64,000 bases of DNA, taken from NCBI RefSeq assembly GCF_047549485.1, contig NZ_CP180191.1, positions 1,178,001 to 1,242,000 of the forward strand, written 5' to 3'. Both the position numbers and the translations under genes were made by a program. The stretch is from Piscinibacterium candidicorallinum (lineage in GTDB: Bacteria > Pseudomonadota > Gammaproteobacteria > Burkholderiales > Burkholderiaceae_C). The notes under the pieces are model-generated. The model did no database searches and was not told the origin of the DNA. It saw only the letters and a program-made list of their open reading frames with translations. Below, piece after piece: positions 17,158 to 25,230 of this stretch (its first letter is position 1; every line of letters starts with the position of its first letter).

Positions 17158-18660
17158 TCAAACGGTGCGCCGCAACGGTGGGTTGCGCGCAAAGTAGCGG
17201 CGCACGCCGAGATAGATCCGGTCGGCCATCTGTCGCTGGAAGTCCGGTGAGCGCAGGCGGCGCTCTTCTTCCGGGTTGGAGATGAAGGCGGTTTCCACCA
17301 GCACGCTGGGGATGTCCGGCGCACGCAGTACGGCAAAGTTGGCCTGCTCCACGCGCGGCTTGTGCAGCCTGTTGATGGCGCCGATCTTCTCCAGCATGGC
17401 GCTGCCCAGGCGCAGGCTGTCGTTGATCTGCGCGGTAGTGCTCATGTCCAGCAGGGCGCGCGCCACGTCGCGGTCTTTCACGTTGACGTTCACGCCACCC
17501 ACGACGTCGGCGCTGTTCTCGCGCTGCGCCATCCAGCGTGCCGCCTCGGAGGTTGCGCCCCGTTGGGACAGTGCAAACACCGAGGAGCCGCGCGCTTCGG
17601 GCCGGATGAAGGCGTCGGCATGAACGCTGATAAAGAGGTCGGCCCGGACCGAACGTGCCTTGCGCACCCGCTCGCGCAGGGGAACGAAGTAGTCGCCATC
17701 ACGGGTGAGCAGGGCGCGCATGTTCGGCGTGCTGTTGATGCGGTCGGCCAGCAGCTTGCCGATGATCAGGACGATGTCCTTCTCATAAGTGCCTGCCGGG
17801 CCGATGGCGCCGGGGTCTTCGCCGCCATGGCCGGGGTCGATGGCCACCGTGACCATGCGCGGCAGGCGCGGGAAGCTGGGCTCGTCGCGCAGCGGCGGTG
17901 GGGCGGGCATCGGGGCGGGTGAGGCCGGTGAGGGCACCGGTACTGCAGGCGGTACGCCCGGTGTGCCGACTGGCGGCAGAGGCACGGGCGGTGTTGGCGT
18001 GCTGCCGGGCGCTGCCGTGCCGGGGGCTGTGTGCACCGGCAAATCGTCCGGCGGCAGGCCGAGCATTTCTCTGGCGCGCGCAATCGACTGGCGGGTTTCG
18101 CTTTCCTCGATCTGGCGCAGCAGGGTGGCCAGCGGGTCTTCCTCCACCGTCGGGTAGAGGTCGAACACCAGGCGATTGCGGTAGTCCCCCACCGGCTGCA
18201 GGGTCAGGATCTGCGGGGCGATGTCCTGCTTGAGGTCAAAGACGATACGCACCACACGTGGCCGGTTTTGCGCAATCCGCACAGCGGAGATGAAGGGGTC
18301 GTTGGGCTGCACCTTGGCCACGAGCTCGCGCAGCGTGGCGTCGATTTCCAAGCCGTCCAGGTCGATCACGAAGCGGCGCGCGCCGTCCTTGACGACGAAC
18401 TGCTCGTACTTCAGTGGGCCGTCATGCTCCAGGGTCACACGGGTGTAGTCTCGCGCCGGCCAGACACGCACGGCCACCATGCGGGCCAGACCATTCGCCG
18501 CGACCACGGGCAGCAGCAAGAGGCCGCCCAGCAGGCCGCACGAGTCGCGCAGGAAGCGGCGACGTGCTCGGCGCGTAGTTGCCACTGCCTGCGCGTCGGG
18601 CGTCAATTCGCGCGGGTTTTCGCGGCCTCTGCCAGCGGGACGGCGAGGCGCCTCAGCCAT
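17158..18660 (-). CDS. amiC: N-acetylmuramoyl-L-alanine amidase with AMIN domain
   Basis: 500 residues. A twin-arginine signal is visible at about 31-60 (ARRRFLRDS, then Leu-rich), so export is by Tat as for E. coli AmiA/AmiC. An AMIN domain follows (about 62-165), then a Pro-rich linker (about 205-255). The zinc amidase_3 domain (about 265-490) contains AIDPGHGGEDPGA, LFISVHADAF and VETAFISNPEEE, giving the zinc His/Glu ligands and catalytic Glu. It cleaves septal peptidoglycan crosslinks during daughter-cell separation. Its start overlaps tsaE by 58 bp, so an internal start near the Tat motif is possible; tsaE-amiC order is conserved in betaproteobacteria. Confidence 0.94.
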   Translation of the reverse strand: MAEAPRRPAGRGRENPRELTPDAQAVATTRRARRRFLRDSCGLLGGLLLLPVVAANGLARMVAVRVWPARDYTRVTLEHDGPLKYEQFVVKDGARRFVIDLDGLEIDATLRELVAKVQPNDPFISAVRIAQNRPRVVRIVFDLKQDIAPQILTLQPVGDYRNRLVFDLYPTVEEDPLATLLRQIEESETRQSIARAREMLGLPPDDLPVHTAPGTAAPGSTPTPPVPLPPVGTPGVPPAVPVPSPASPAPMPAPPPLRDEPSFPRLPRMVTVAIDPGHGGEDPGAIGPAGTYEKDIVLIIGKLLADRINSTPNMRALLTRDGDYFVPLRERVRKARSVRADLFISVHADAFIRPEARGSSVFALSQRGATSEAARWMAQRENSADVVGGVNVNVKDRDVARALLDMSTTAQINDSLRLGSAMLEKIGAINRLHKPRVEQANFAVLRAPDIPSVLVETAFISNPEEERRLRSPDFQRQMADRIYLGVRRYFARNPPLRRTV

Positions 18661-19172
18661 GTAGCTGCCTCCGCGGTGCGCGCTTCAATGCGCAGCGTGC
18701 GGCCGCCGCTTGCGGCTTCGGTGAGCTGCAGCTGCCAGGTGGGCGGAGGCAGCTGGGCCTGCCGAGTGGGCCATTCGACAGCGCTGATGGCCGGCGGCTC
18801 AAAGTGCTCGGCAAAGCCGGCATCCAACCATTCGAGTGGTTGCTCGCAGCGATAGAAGTCAAAGTGATACAGCTCGCATTCAGGTCGCCTGCCACCCCCT
18901 GCGGATGGCTCGGCTGCGCCTGAGAGTGCAGATTCGGCCAAAAGTTTAACGGCATAGGGTTCGACCAGGGCGAAGGTCGGGCTCTTGATCGGGCCAGTGA
19001 TGCCGAGCGTGCGCAACAGGGCGCGGATGAAGGTGGTCTTGCCCGCGCCCAGATCGCCGATCAGCCAGATTCGGTCACCAGGCTGCAGGGCCTGCGCAAA
19101 CACGGCGGCCGCAGCCTGGGTGGCGGCCTCCTGGACGAGGTCCAGCTCGAGCGCTTCGATAATGTCGGACAT
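18603..19172 (-). CDS. tsaE: tRNA threonylcarbamoyladenosine biosynthesis ATPase TsaE
   Basis: 189 residues; ATPase partner of TsaB-TsaD in making t6A37 on ANN-decoding tRNAs. Walker A WLIGDLGAGKTTFIRALL (about 37-54), switch region IKSPTFALVEPY, then YHFDFYR and the Walker B-like LEWLDAGF and ISAVEWP. Between VEPY and YHFD there are about 25 extra residues, Ala/Gly/Ser-rich, making it longer than the usual 150-160. The ATG at 19172-19170 shares bases with the queG ATG (19171-19173) on the other strand. Upstream of amiC in a conserved pair. Confidence 0.93.
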   Translation of the reverse strand: MSDIIEALELDLVQEAATQAAAAVFAQALQPGDRIWLIGDLGAGKTTFIRALLRTLGITGPIKSPTFALVEPYAVKLLAESALSGAAEPSAGGGRRPECELYHFDFYRCEQPLEWLDAGFAEHFEPPAISAVEWPTRQAQLPPPTWQLQLTEAASGGRTLRIEARTAEAATWLRRLAVPLAEAAKTRAN

Positions 19173-20244
19173 GACTGCGCCCGATCTGCTCCAAGTTGCC
19201 AAGGCCGTGAAGGATAGCGCCCGGGCGCTGGGCTTTTCGGACTGCCGCGTCAGTGATCTGGACCTCGGCCAGGCGCCGCAGCGGTTGCGCGACTGGCTGG
19301 CACAAGGGCGTCATGGCGAGATGGACTACATGGCGCGCCATGCCCAACTGCGCACCGACCCTGCACTGCTCGTGCCCGGCGCCATCCGTGCCATCTGCGT
19401 GCGCTTGGACTACTTGCACGACAAGCAGCCAGACTGGCAGGAGCGCTCGTGGCAGCGCATCCATGCACCTGGCGAGGCGACGGTCTCGCTTTATGCCCTT
19501 GGGCGCGACTATCACAAGGCGGTACGTCAGCGCCTTCAGCAGTTGGCCGATGCGATCAGCGCGCACATTCCGCACCAATACCGGGTGTTCAGCGACTCCG
19601 CGCCGGTCATGGAGGTCGAGCTGGCCACCAAGGCGGGTCTGGGTTGGCGGGGCAAGCACACCCTGCTGCTCTCGCGTGATGGCGGCAGCATGTTCTTTCT
19701 GGGCGAGATCCTGACCGACTGCCCGCTGCCGCTCGATGAACCGACCGGCGAGCATTGCGGCAGCTGCCAGGCCTGCATCGACATTTGCCCGACGCAAGCC
19801 ATCACAGGTCCCTACCAGCTCGATGCGCGGCGCTGCATCAGCTACCTGACCATCGAGCACCGCGGCAACATTCCGGAAGACCTGCGGCCCCTGATGGGCA
19901 ACCGCATCTACGGCTGTGACGACTGCCAGCTCGTCTGCCCCTGGAACAAGTACGCGCAGGTGGCGCGCGTGCCGGACTTTGCACCGCGCAACGGGCTGGA
20001 TACCGCCACGCTGGTGCAGCTCTTTGCCTGGACTGAAGATGAGTTCAATCGCCGGCTGGAAGGCAGCGCCATCCGTCGCATCGGCCATGCACAGTGGCTG
20101 CGCAACATTGCCGTGGCCCTGGGCAACGGGGCGGCCACACCCGAGGCGCTTGGCGCGCTGCAATCACGCGCCAACCACGACGACCCGCTGGTGCGCGAGC
20201 ACGTCGCCTGGGCCCTGGCCCGGCTGCAGGGCTCTCAGAGCTGA
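19171..20244 (+). CDS. queG: Epoxyqueuosine reductase
   Basis: 357 residues; reduces epoxyqueuosine to queuosine in tRNA using cobalamin and two [4Fe-4S] clusters. Ferredoxin-like cysteines are in CGSCQACIDICPTQAI (about 195-210) and GCDDCQLVCPWNK (about 248-260). The N-terminal KDSARALGFSDCRVSDLDL and MARHAQLRTDPALLVPGA are family segments. A HEAT-like C-terminal end (about 300-350) is present. The ATG at 19171 lies within the tsaE start codon; 19162 is an in-frame alternative overlapping tsaE further. No strong ribosome site is evident. The stop overlaps the convergent mtnN by 10 bp. Confidence 0.95.
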   Translation: MTAPDLLQVAKAVKDSARALGFSDCRVSDLDLGQAPQRLRDWLAQGRHGEMDYMARHAQLRTDPALLVPGAIRAICVRLDYLHDKQPDWQERSWQRIHAPGEATVSLYALGRDYHKAVRQRLQQLADAISAHIPHQYRVFSDSAPVMEVELATKAGLGWRGKHTLLLSRDGGSMFFLGEILTDCPLPLDEPTGEHCGSCQACIDICPTQAITGPYQLDARRCISYLTIEHRGNIPEDLRPLMGNRIYGCDDCQLVCPWNKYAQVARVPDFAPRNGLDTATLVQLFAWTEDEFNRRLEGSAIRRIGHAQWLRNIAVALGNGAATPEALGALQSRANHDDPLVREHVAWALARLQGSQS

Positions 20245-20978
20245 GCGAGAAAGCGCACGATCACGTCGTGCGCCATGCGCGAGGCCACGGTCGAGATGAA
20301 GCGGCCGAAATCCACGTGAGCACTGTCATTCGCAGCGTCCGAGATGGTGCGAAAGCTCGCCAGCGGCACGTGGTAGTCGTGGCAGACCTGGGCCACGGCC
20401 GCGCCTTCCATTTCCACCGCCAGCGCATCGGGCAGCGGGTCGGTGATGGAGCGGCGCAAGGCTTCGCTGCCGATGAACTGGTCGCCCGAGACGATCAGCC
20501 CCTGATGCACCTGCGGGGCAGTGATGCCCAGCGCGAGCGCGGCCGGTGCGCCGTGCCAGGCCTGCGCCACGGGCTGCGCCGCGGCGAGCAGCTGGCGCGT
20601 GAGCGCAGCGTCGCTGGCAAAGCGGGCAATGCCCAGGTAGGGCACCTCATAGCGCGGAAACAGCGGGCGCACATCCAGGTCATGCTGCACGAAGCTGTCG
20701 GCCACGACCAGGTCGCCCACCTCCACGCTGGGGTGCAGGCCGCCGGCGGTGCCGGTGAAGACCACCGCATCCACACCGAAGCGTTCGATCAGCACGGTGG
20801 CCGTCGTGGTGGCTGCGACCTTGCCGATGCGCGCCAAACCCGCCACTAGCGTGTGCCTGCCGAACGGACCTTCAAAGAACTCGCGCGAGGCGACGCTGTG
20901 CGTGTGCGCCGTGCCGCGCATGTCGGCAAGAAAGGTGTTGAGCTCGTCGGGCATGGCCGCGAGCAGGCCGATCTTCAT
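20235..20978 (-). CDS. mtnN: 5'-methylthioadenosine/S-adenosylhomocysteine nucleosidase
   Basis: 247 residues. Hydrolyses methylthioadenosine and S-adenosylhomocysteine to adenine plus thioribose derivatives, supporting methionine recycling. Visible: start MKIGLLAAMPDEL with the catalytic Glu, FTGTAGGLHPSVEVGDLVVA, VSGDQFIGS, AVEMEGAAVAQV (substrate Glu) and the catalytic Asp in TISDAAND. Slightly longer than the E. coli enzyme (about 230). It is the last gene of the pnt cluster, 21 bp after the kinase-like gene, and overlaps queG at the 3' ends. Confidence 0.93.
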   Translation of the reverse strand: MKIGLLAAMPDELNTFLADMRGTAHTHSVASREFFEGPFGRHTLVAGLARIGKVAATTTATVLIERFGVDAVVFTGTAGGLHPSVEVGDLVVADSFVQHDLDVRPLFPRYEVPYLGIARFASDAALTRQLLAAAQPVAQAWHGAPAALALGITAPQVHQGLIVSGDQFIGSEALRRSITDPLPDALAVEMEGAAVAQVCHDYHVPLASFRTISDAANDSAHVDFGRFISTVASRMAHDVIVRFLAQL

Positions 20979-20999
20979 GTGGGTGTTCCCAAGTACCGC

Positions 21000-21551
21000 T
21001 CAGAGCGTGTCGTTGATGTGCCGAACGATCCGCTCGGCCGCCTGCCGGGCGGAACACTGGTCCGTGTCGATCGTCAGACTCTCGCGATCGGGCAGGGCAT
21101 GCGTGGTGTCGTAGGTCCGCAGGATCTCGTCGAGCTTTTCGAGGGACTTGGCCTTGCTCGTGTCAGCGCGTGATGGGTCGAGCACGCGTTCACGCAGGGT
21201 CTCTACGCGTGCCGTGAGGCGTACCGGATACACCGTGCCGCCAGCGCACTCGACCTTGTCGAATAGGTCGAGATAGAACGCGTCATCCACCGGCTTGGCG
21301 TAGACAAAGGTAAAGATCAGCGGGATGCGGTGCTCCACCCCGGCGCGGATCATCGCCAAGCGCACAGCCGCAACCGATTCGTTGAACGCCGGGCTGAACC
21401 AGTCGAACACGGCGCCCACGCAATCCAGCGAGATATGGTTGTGATAGACCCGCCAGCCGCGCTGGGCGTCCTGCGCAGCAAGCTCGCGCGCCACGGCCAG
21501 CTTGCCCACCGCCGGCGGGCCGTAGATGAAGACGAAGGGCGTCGCCTGCAT
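21000..21551 (-). CDS. P-loop nucleotide kinase-like protein
   Basis: 183 residues. The P-loop FIYGPPAVGKLAVARELA is at about 7-24 and DLFDKVECAGGTVYPVRL is consistent with the core strand order of small-molecule kinases. RVETLRERVLDPSRADTSK supplies a lid-like Arg pair, and the C-terminus reads TIDTDQCSARQAAERIVRHI, the usual ending of AAA_18/shikimate-kinase-like proteins. Note GKL in place of GKS/GKT at the P-loop, so catalytic competence is uncertain. It lies between pntB (13 bp) and mtnN (21 bp). Substrate unknown. Confidence 0.75.
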   Translation of the reverse strand: MQATPFVFIYGPPAVGKLAVARELAAQDAQRGWRVYHNHISLDCVGAVFDWFSPAFNESVAAVRLAMIRAGVEHRIPLIFTFVYAKPVDDAFYLDLFDKVECAGGTVYPVRLTARVETLRERVLDPSRADTSKAKSLEKLDEILRTYDTTHALPDRESLTIDTDQCSARQAAERIVRHINDTL

Positions 21552-21564
21552 CGATCGGATCGCG

Positions 21565-22995
21565 TCAGACGTTGTCGACGGCCTTGACCAGGTCTTCCAT
21601 GACCTTCTTGGCGTCGCCGAAGACCATCATCGTCTTGTCCATGTAGAACAGTTCGTTGTCCAGGCCGGCATAGCCCGAAGCCATGGAGCGCTTGTTGACG
21701 ATGACGTTCTTCGCCTTGTAGGCCTCCAGGATCGGCATGCCGTAGATCGGGCTGCCCTTCACGTGCGCCGCCGGGTTCACCACGTCGTTCGCACCCAGCA
21801 CCATGACCACATCGGTCTGGCCGAACTCGCTGTTGATGTCTTCCATCTCGAAGACCTGGTCATAGGGCACCTCGGCTTCGGCTAGCAGCACATTCATGTG
21901 GCCCGGCATGCGCCCGGCCACGGGGTGGATGGCGTACTTGACCGTGATGCCGCGCTCCTTGAGCTTGGCGGCCAGTTCCTTCACGGCGTGCTGGGCACGA
22001 GCCACGGCCAGACCGTAGCCCGGCACGATGGTGACGGTCTCGGCGTTGGTCAGCAGGAAAGCGGCGTCATCGGCACTGCCGCTCTTCACGTTGCGCTGCT
22101 GCTGTGCGCCGCCCGTGGCTGCAGACGTATCGCCACCAAAGCCGCCCAGGATCACGTTGAAGAAGGAGCGGTTCATTGCCTTGCACATGATGTACGAGAG
22201 GATCGCGCCGCTCGAACCCACCAGCGAGCCTGCGATGATCAGCATGCTGTTGTTCAGCGAAAAGCCGATACCCGCCGCCGCCCAGCCGGAATAGCTATTC
22301 AGCATGGACACCACCACTGGCATGTCTGCGCCGCCAATTGGGATGATGATCAGCACGCCCAGCACAAAGGACAGGGCCAGCATGATGTAGAAGGCGGTCC
22401 AGCTCTCGGTGACGAAGAACACGCCGCCCCAGATCAGCGTCGCGATACCCAGCAGCAGGTTCAGCATGTGCTGGCCCTTGAACACCACCGGCGCGCCCTG
22501 GAACAGGCGGAACTTGTACTTGCCGGACAGCTTGCCGAAGGCGATCACCGAGCCGCTGAAGGTGATGGCGCCGATGGCCGCCCCCAGGAAGAGCTCGATG
22601 CGGTTCCCCACGGGAATCTGCCCGCCCTTGGCCACAATGCCAAAGGCCCAGGGCTCAGCCACTGCAGCCACGGCAATGAACACCGCAGCCAGGCCGATCA
22701 TGCTGTGCATGAAGGCCACCAGTTCGGGCATCTTGGTCATCTCGACCTTGTTGGCCATATAGGCGCCCAGGCCGCCGCCGATGACCAGCCCCGCCAGCAC
22801 ATAGGCCATGCCGGCCGCCGGGTTCTGCGAGAGCTTGAAAATCAGCGCCACCGTGGTCAGCACGGCAATCGCCATGCCGGTCATGCCGAACACATTGCCC
22901 TTGATGGACGTGGTCGGGTGCGACAGACCCTTGAGCGCCTGGATGAAGCAGACGCTGGCCACGAGATAGAGCAGGACGACGACGTTCATGCTCAT
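21565..22995 (-). CDS. pntB: NAD(P) transhydrogenase beta subunit
   Basis: 476 residues. With PntAA and PntAB it forms the proton-translocating transhydrogenase that drives hydride transfer between NADH and NADP+ in the inner membrane. The N-terminal 270 residues hold about nine helices (from VVVLLYLVASVCFIQAL onward). The C-terminal NADP-binding domain III has VPGYGLAVARAQHAVKEL, VLGANDVVNPAAH and MPILEAYKAKNVIVNKRS. The start ATG overlaps the preceding small gene by 4 bp (ATGA). The alpha subunit is split into two genes, as in Rhodospirillum-type transhydrogenases. Confidence 0.97.
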   Translation of the reverse strand: MSMNVVVLLYLVASVCFIQALKGLSHPTTSIKGNVFGMTGMAIAVLTTVALIFKLSQNPAAGMAYVLAGLVIGGGLGAYMANKVEMTKMPELVAFMHSMIGLAAVFIAVAAVAEPWAFGIVAKGGQIPVGNRIELFLGAAIGAITFSGSVIAFGKLSGKYKFRLFQGAPVVFKGQHMLNLLLGIATLIWGGVFFVTESWTAFYIMLALSFVLGVLIIIPIGGADMPVVVSMLNSYSGWAAAGIGFSLNNSMLIIAGSLVGSSGAILSYIMCKAMNRSFFNVILGGFGGDTSAATGGAQQQRNVKSGSADDAAFLLTNAETVTIVPGYGLAVARAQHAVKELAAKLKERGITVKYAIHPVAGRMPGHMNVLLAEAEVPYDQVFEMEDINSEFGQTDVVMVLGANDVVNPAAHVKGSPIYGMPILEAYKAKNVIVNKRSMASGYAGLDNELFYMDKTMMVFGDAKKVMEDLVKAVDNV

Positions 22996-23213
22996 TGGGA
23001 CTCCCCCTTCTGGTTCTTGGATTGCTCGCCTTCGTCTTGCGCGCGCTGGCGCTCCTTGACCTTGGCGGTGGCAAAGGCGGCAGCCAAGCCGCCGGCAATG
23101 ATGGCCGGGAACAGCGCGAACTCCGCCAGCGGCGGTACCTGGCGCAGCAGCAGCAGCACCGGCAGGGACACCACCAGAAAGACGACGCCGGGCAGCCAGT
23201 ACTCAGGTTTCAT
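22992..23213 (-). CDS. Small two-helix membrane protein between pntAB and pntB
   Basis: 73 residues starting MKPEYWLPGVVFLVV. Two hydrophobic segments, about 6-23 and 31-52 (Ala/Gly-rich), are separated by a short loop with RQVPP and followed by a highly charged tail (KVKERQRAQDEGEQSKNQ). The stop overlaps the pntB ATG by 4 bp and the start is 18 bp after the pntAB stop, so it is cotranscribed and coupled with transhydrogenase genes. It does not look like a piece of PntAB or PntB, both of which are complete. No family recognised; an accessory subunit is possible. Confidence 0.75.
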   Translation of the reverse strand: MKPEYWLPGVVFLVVSLPVLLLLRQVPPLAEFALFPAIIAGGLAAAFATAKVKERQRAQDEGEQSKNQKGESQ

Positions 23214-23231
23214 CGCGCTGATTCCGATGGA

Positions 23232-23546
23232 TCACTTGGACTCGCCCGCGGGCTTCTTGTCCTTCTTCTTGAACATCTCCAGCATCCGGCGCGTGACGAG
23301 AAAGCCGCCGAAGACGTTCACCGCCGCCAGCGCCACGGCCAGCACGCCCATGGTCTTGCCCAGCGTGGTTTCCGTGAGTGCGGCCGCGAGCATGGCGCCC
23401 ACGATGATGATCGCCGAGATGGCATTGGTCACAGCCATCAGCGGCGTATGCAGCGCAGGAGTGACGTTCCAGACCACGTGGTAGCCCACATAGATGGCCA
23501 GCACGAAGATGATGAGGTTGATGACAAGCGGGCTGATCTCGGCCAT
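23232..23546 (-). CDS. pntAB: NAD(P) transhydrogenase alpha subunit part 2 (membrane)
   Basis: 104 residues, the separate membrane portion of the alpha subunit (domain II). Three hydrophobic helices are visible: LVINLIIFVLAIYVGYHVVW (about 7-26), AISAIIIVGAMLAAAL (about 42-57) and MGVLAVALAAVNVFGGFLV, followed by the basic tail MLEMFKKKDKKPAGESK. HTPLMAVTNAISAI is the conserved family segment. It lies 5 bp downstream of panD, which separates it from pntAA. Confidence 0.95.
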   Translation of the reverse strand: MAEISPLVINLIIFVLAIYVGYHVVWNVTPALHTPLMAVTNAISAIIIVGAMLAAALTETTLGKTMGVLAVALAAVNVFGGFLVTRRMLEMFKKKDKKPAGESK

Positions 23547-23551
23547 GGGGC

Positions 23552-23911
23552 TTACTCCTTCATGCCAGTCATGTGGTTGCGGTCGTTCACGAACACGACC
23601 TTGGGCTTGTAGGTCTTGGCGAGGGCATCGTCCATCGGCGCGTAGGTGCAGATGATGAGCAGGTCGCCAGCTGCGGCGCAGCGTGCAGCCGCGCCGTTCA
23701 GGGTGATGGCGCCGCTGCCCGCGGGCTCCACGATCGCGTAGGTCGAGAAGCGCTGGCCGTTGTTGACGTTGTAGATGTCCACAGCCTCGTTGGGCAGGAT
23801 GTCGGCGGCTTCGAGCAGCTTGGCGTCGATGCCGCAGGAGCCTTCGTAGTGCAGGTCTGCGCCGGTGACGGTGACACGGTGCAGCTTGCTGCGCAGCATG
23901 ATTCTTTGCAT
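23552..23911 (-). CDS. panD: Aspartate 1-decarboxylase
   Basis: 119 residues. Makes beta-alanine from aspartate for pantothenate and CoA; the proenzyme self-cleaves at Gly-Ser to create a pyruvoyl group. The cleavage site is seen as HYEGSCGID (Gly24-Ser25), with the start MQRIMLRSKLHRVTVTGADL and the C-terminal GDLLIICTYAPMDD typical of the family. Full length. Its position is odd: it lies inside the transhydrogenase operon, 32 bp after pntAA and 5 bp before pntAB, rather than with panB/panC. Confidence 0.96.
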   Translation of the reverse strand: MQRIMLRSKLHRVTVTGADLHYEGSCGIDAKLLEAADILPNEAVDIYNVNNGQRFSTYAIVEPAGSGAITLNGAAARCAAAGDLLIICTYAPMDDALAKTYKPKVVFVNDRNHMTGMKE

Positions 23912-23943
23912 GGGTGCTTCAGGCGATGCGAGAGGAGCCAGGT

Positions 23944-25056
23944 TCAGGCACGGGTCACGGCGCCCGCGTGGGCAACCATGCAGGCCTTGACGATCTCGTC
24001 TTCGAGGTTGAGGTGGAAGGCGCCGTCCTTGTCCGTGACCAGCTTGAGAAAGTCCAGCAGGTTGCGGGCATACAGCGCCGAGGAATCGGTGGGCACGCTG
24101 GCCGGAATGTTCACGGCACCGATGATCGTGACGCCATGCTTGACCACGGTCTGGCCAGCCTCGGTGAGTTCGCAGTTGCCGCCACGCTCGGCGGCCATGT
24201 CCACGATCACGGCGCCGGGTTTCATCTGGGCCACAGTCTCGGCGTTGATCAGGCGCGGCGCGGGCCGGCCAGGAATCAGCGCGGTGGTGATGGCAATGTC
24301 GGCCTGCTTCAGGCGCTCGGCCACCATCGCGGCCTGACGCTTCATCCAGGCCTCGGGCATCGGGCGGGCGTAGCCACCCACGCCTTCGGCGATCTGGCGC
24401 TCTTCATCGGTTTCGAAGGGCACATCGATGAACTTGCCGCCCAGTGATTCCACCTGTTCCTTGGTGGCGGGGCGCACGTCACTAGCTTCTACAACCGCCC
24501 CCAGGCGCTTTGCGGTGGCAATGGCCTGCAGGCCGGCCACGCCCACGCCCAGAATCACCACGCGGGCGGCTTTCACGGTGCCGGCTGCGGTCATGAGCAT
24601 GGGCATGAGCTTGCCGTAGGCGTTCGCACCCATGAGCACGGCCTTGTAGCCGGCCACGTTCGCCTGGCTGGACAACACATCGAGCGATTGCGCGCGAGAG
24701 ATGCGGGGCGCCGCCTCCATGGCAAAGGCGGTCAGATTGGCCTGGGCTAGCTTCTGCAAGCCGTCGCCATTGAAGGGCTCGAGCATGCCGATCAGCACGG
24801 CACCAGCCTTCATCTGGCCCAGCTCATCGGCGTCCGGCGCCCAGACCTTGAGGACCACGTCCTGCGCCAGGGCTTCGGCGTGGTTCACGATGCGGGCGCC
24901 TGCGGCGGCGTAAGCCTCATCGGTATTGAAACTGGCTGTGCCGGCCCCAGCTTCCACACACACCTCGTGCTTGGCGGCCAACTTCTTGACGGTCTCGGGC
25001 GTAGCGGCCACGCGTGTCTCGCCGGCGCGTGTCTCGCGCGGAATGCCGAATTTCAT
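23944..25056 (-). CDS. pntAA: NAD(P) transhydrogenase alpha subunit part 1 (NAD-binding)
   Basis: 370 residues, the soluble NAD(H)-binding domain I. Visible: MKFGIPRETRAGETRVAATP, KLMPMLMTAAGTVKAARV, the Rossmann GVGVAGLQAIATAKRLGAVV (about 170-190), ALIPGRPAP and DMAAERGGNCELT. The sequence ends after VAHAGAVTRA without membrane helices, which are supplied by pntAB. The ATG at 25056 has GGAGGA 10 bp upstream; the longer upstream frame is spurious. First gene of a seven-gene minus-strand run, divergent from the Nudix gene across about 170 bp. Confidence 0.96.
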   Translation of the reverse strand: MKFGIPRETRAGETRVAATPETVKKLAAKHEVCVEAGAGTASFNTDEAYAAAGARIVNHAEALAQDVVLKVWAPDADELGQMKAGAVLIGMLEPFNGDGLQKLAQANLTAFAMEAAPRISRAQSLDVLSSQANVAGYKAVLMGANAYGKLMPMLMTAAGTVKAARVVILGVGVAGLQAIATAKRLGAVVEASDVRPATKEQVESLGGKFIDVPFETDEERQIAEGVGGYARPMPEAWMKRQAAMVAERLKQADIAITTALIPGRPAPRLINAETVAQMKPGAVIVDMAAERGGNCELTEAGQTVVKHGVTIIGAVNIPASVPTDSSALYARNLLDFLKLVTDKDGAFHLNLEDEIVKACMVAHAGAVTRA

Positions 25057-25230
25057 CTGAGCGATCCTCCAGCGGGGCGTTTTGGGTATGCACCTGGAAC
25101 GTGTTTGTCTGCAGCCGGCGCCCCGACCAAGCCGGCCGGGCCGGGGCCGCGAGCCCCAACTAAAATCCGAAATTAACCGAAAAGTCTGGCGCGACTGCTG
25201 CATTTGCCCATGCCAGCTGCGCATCAAGCC

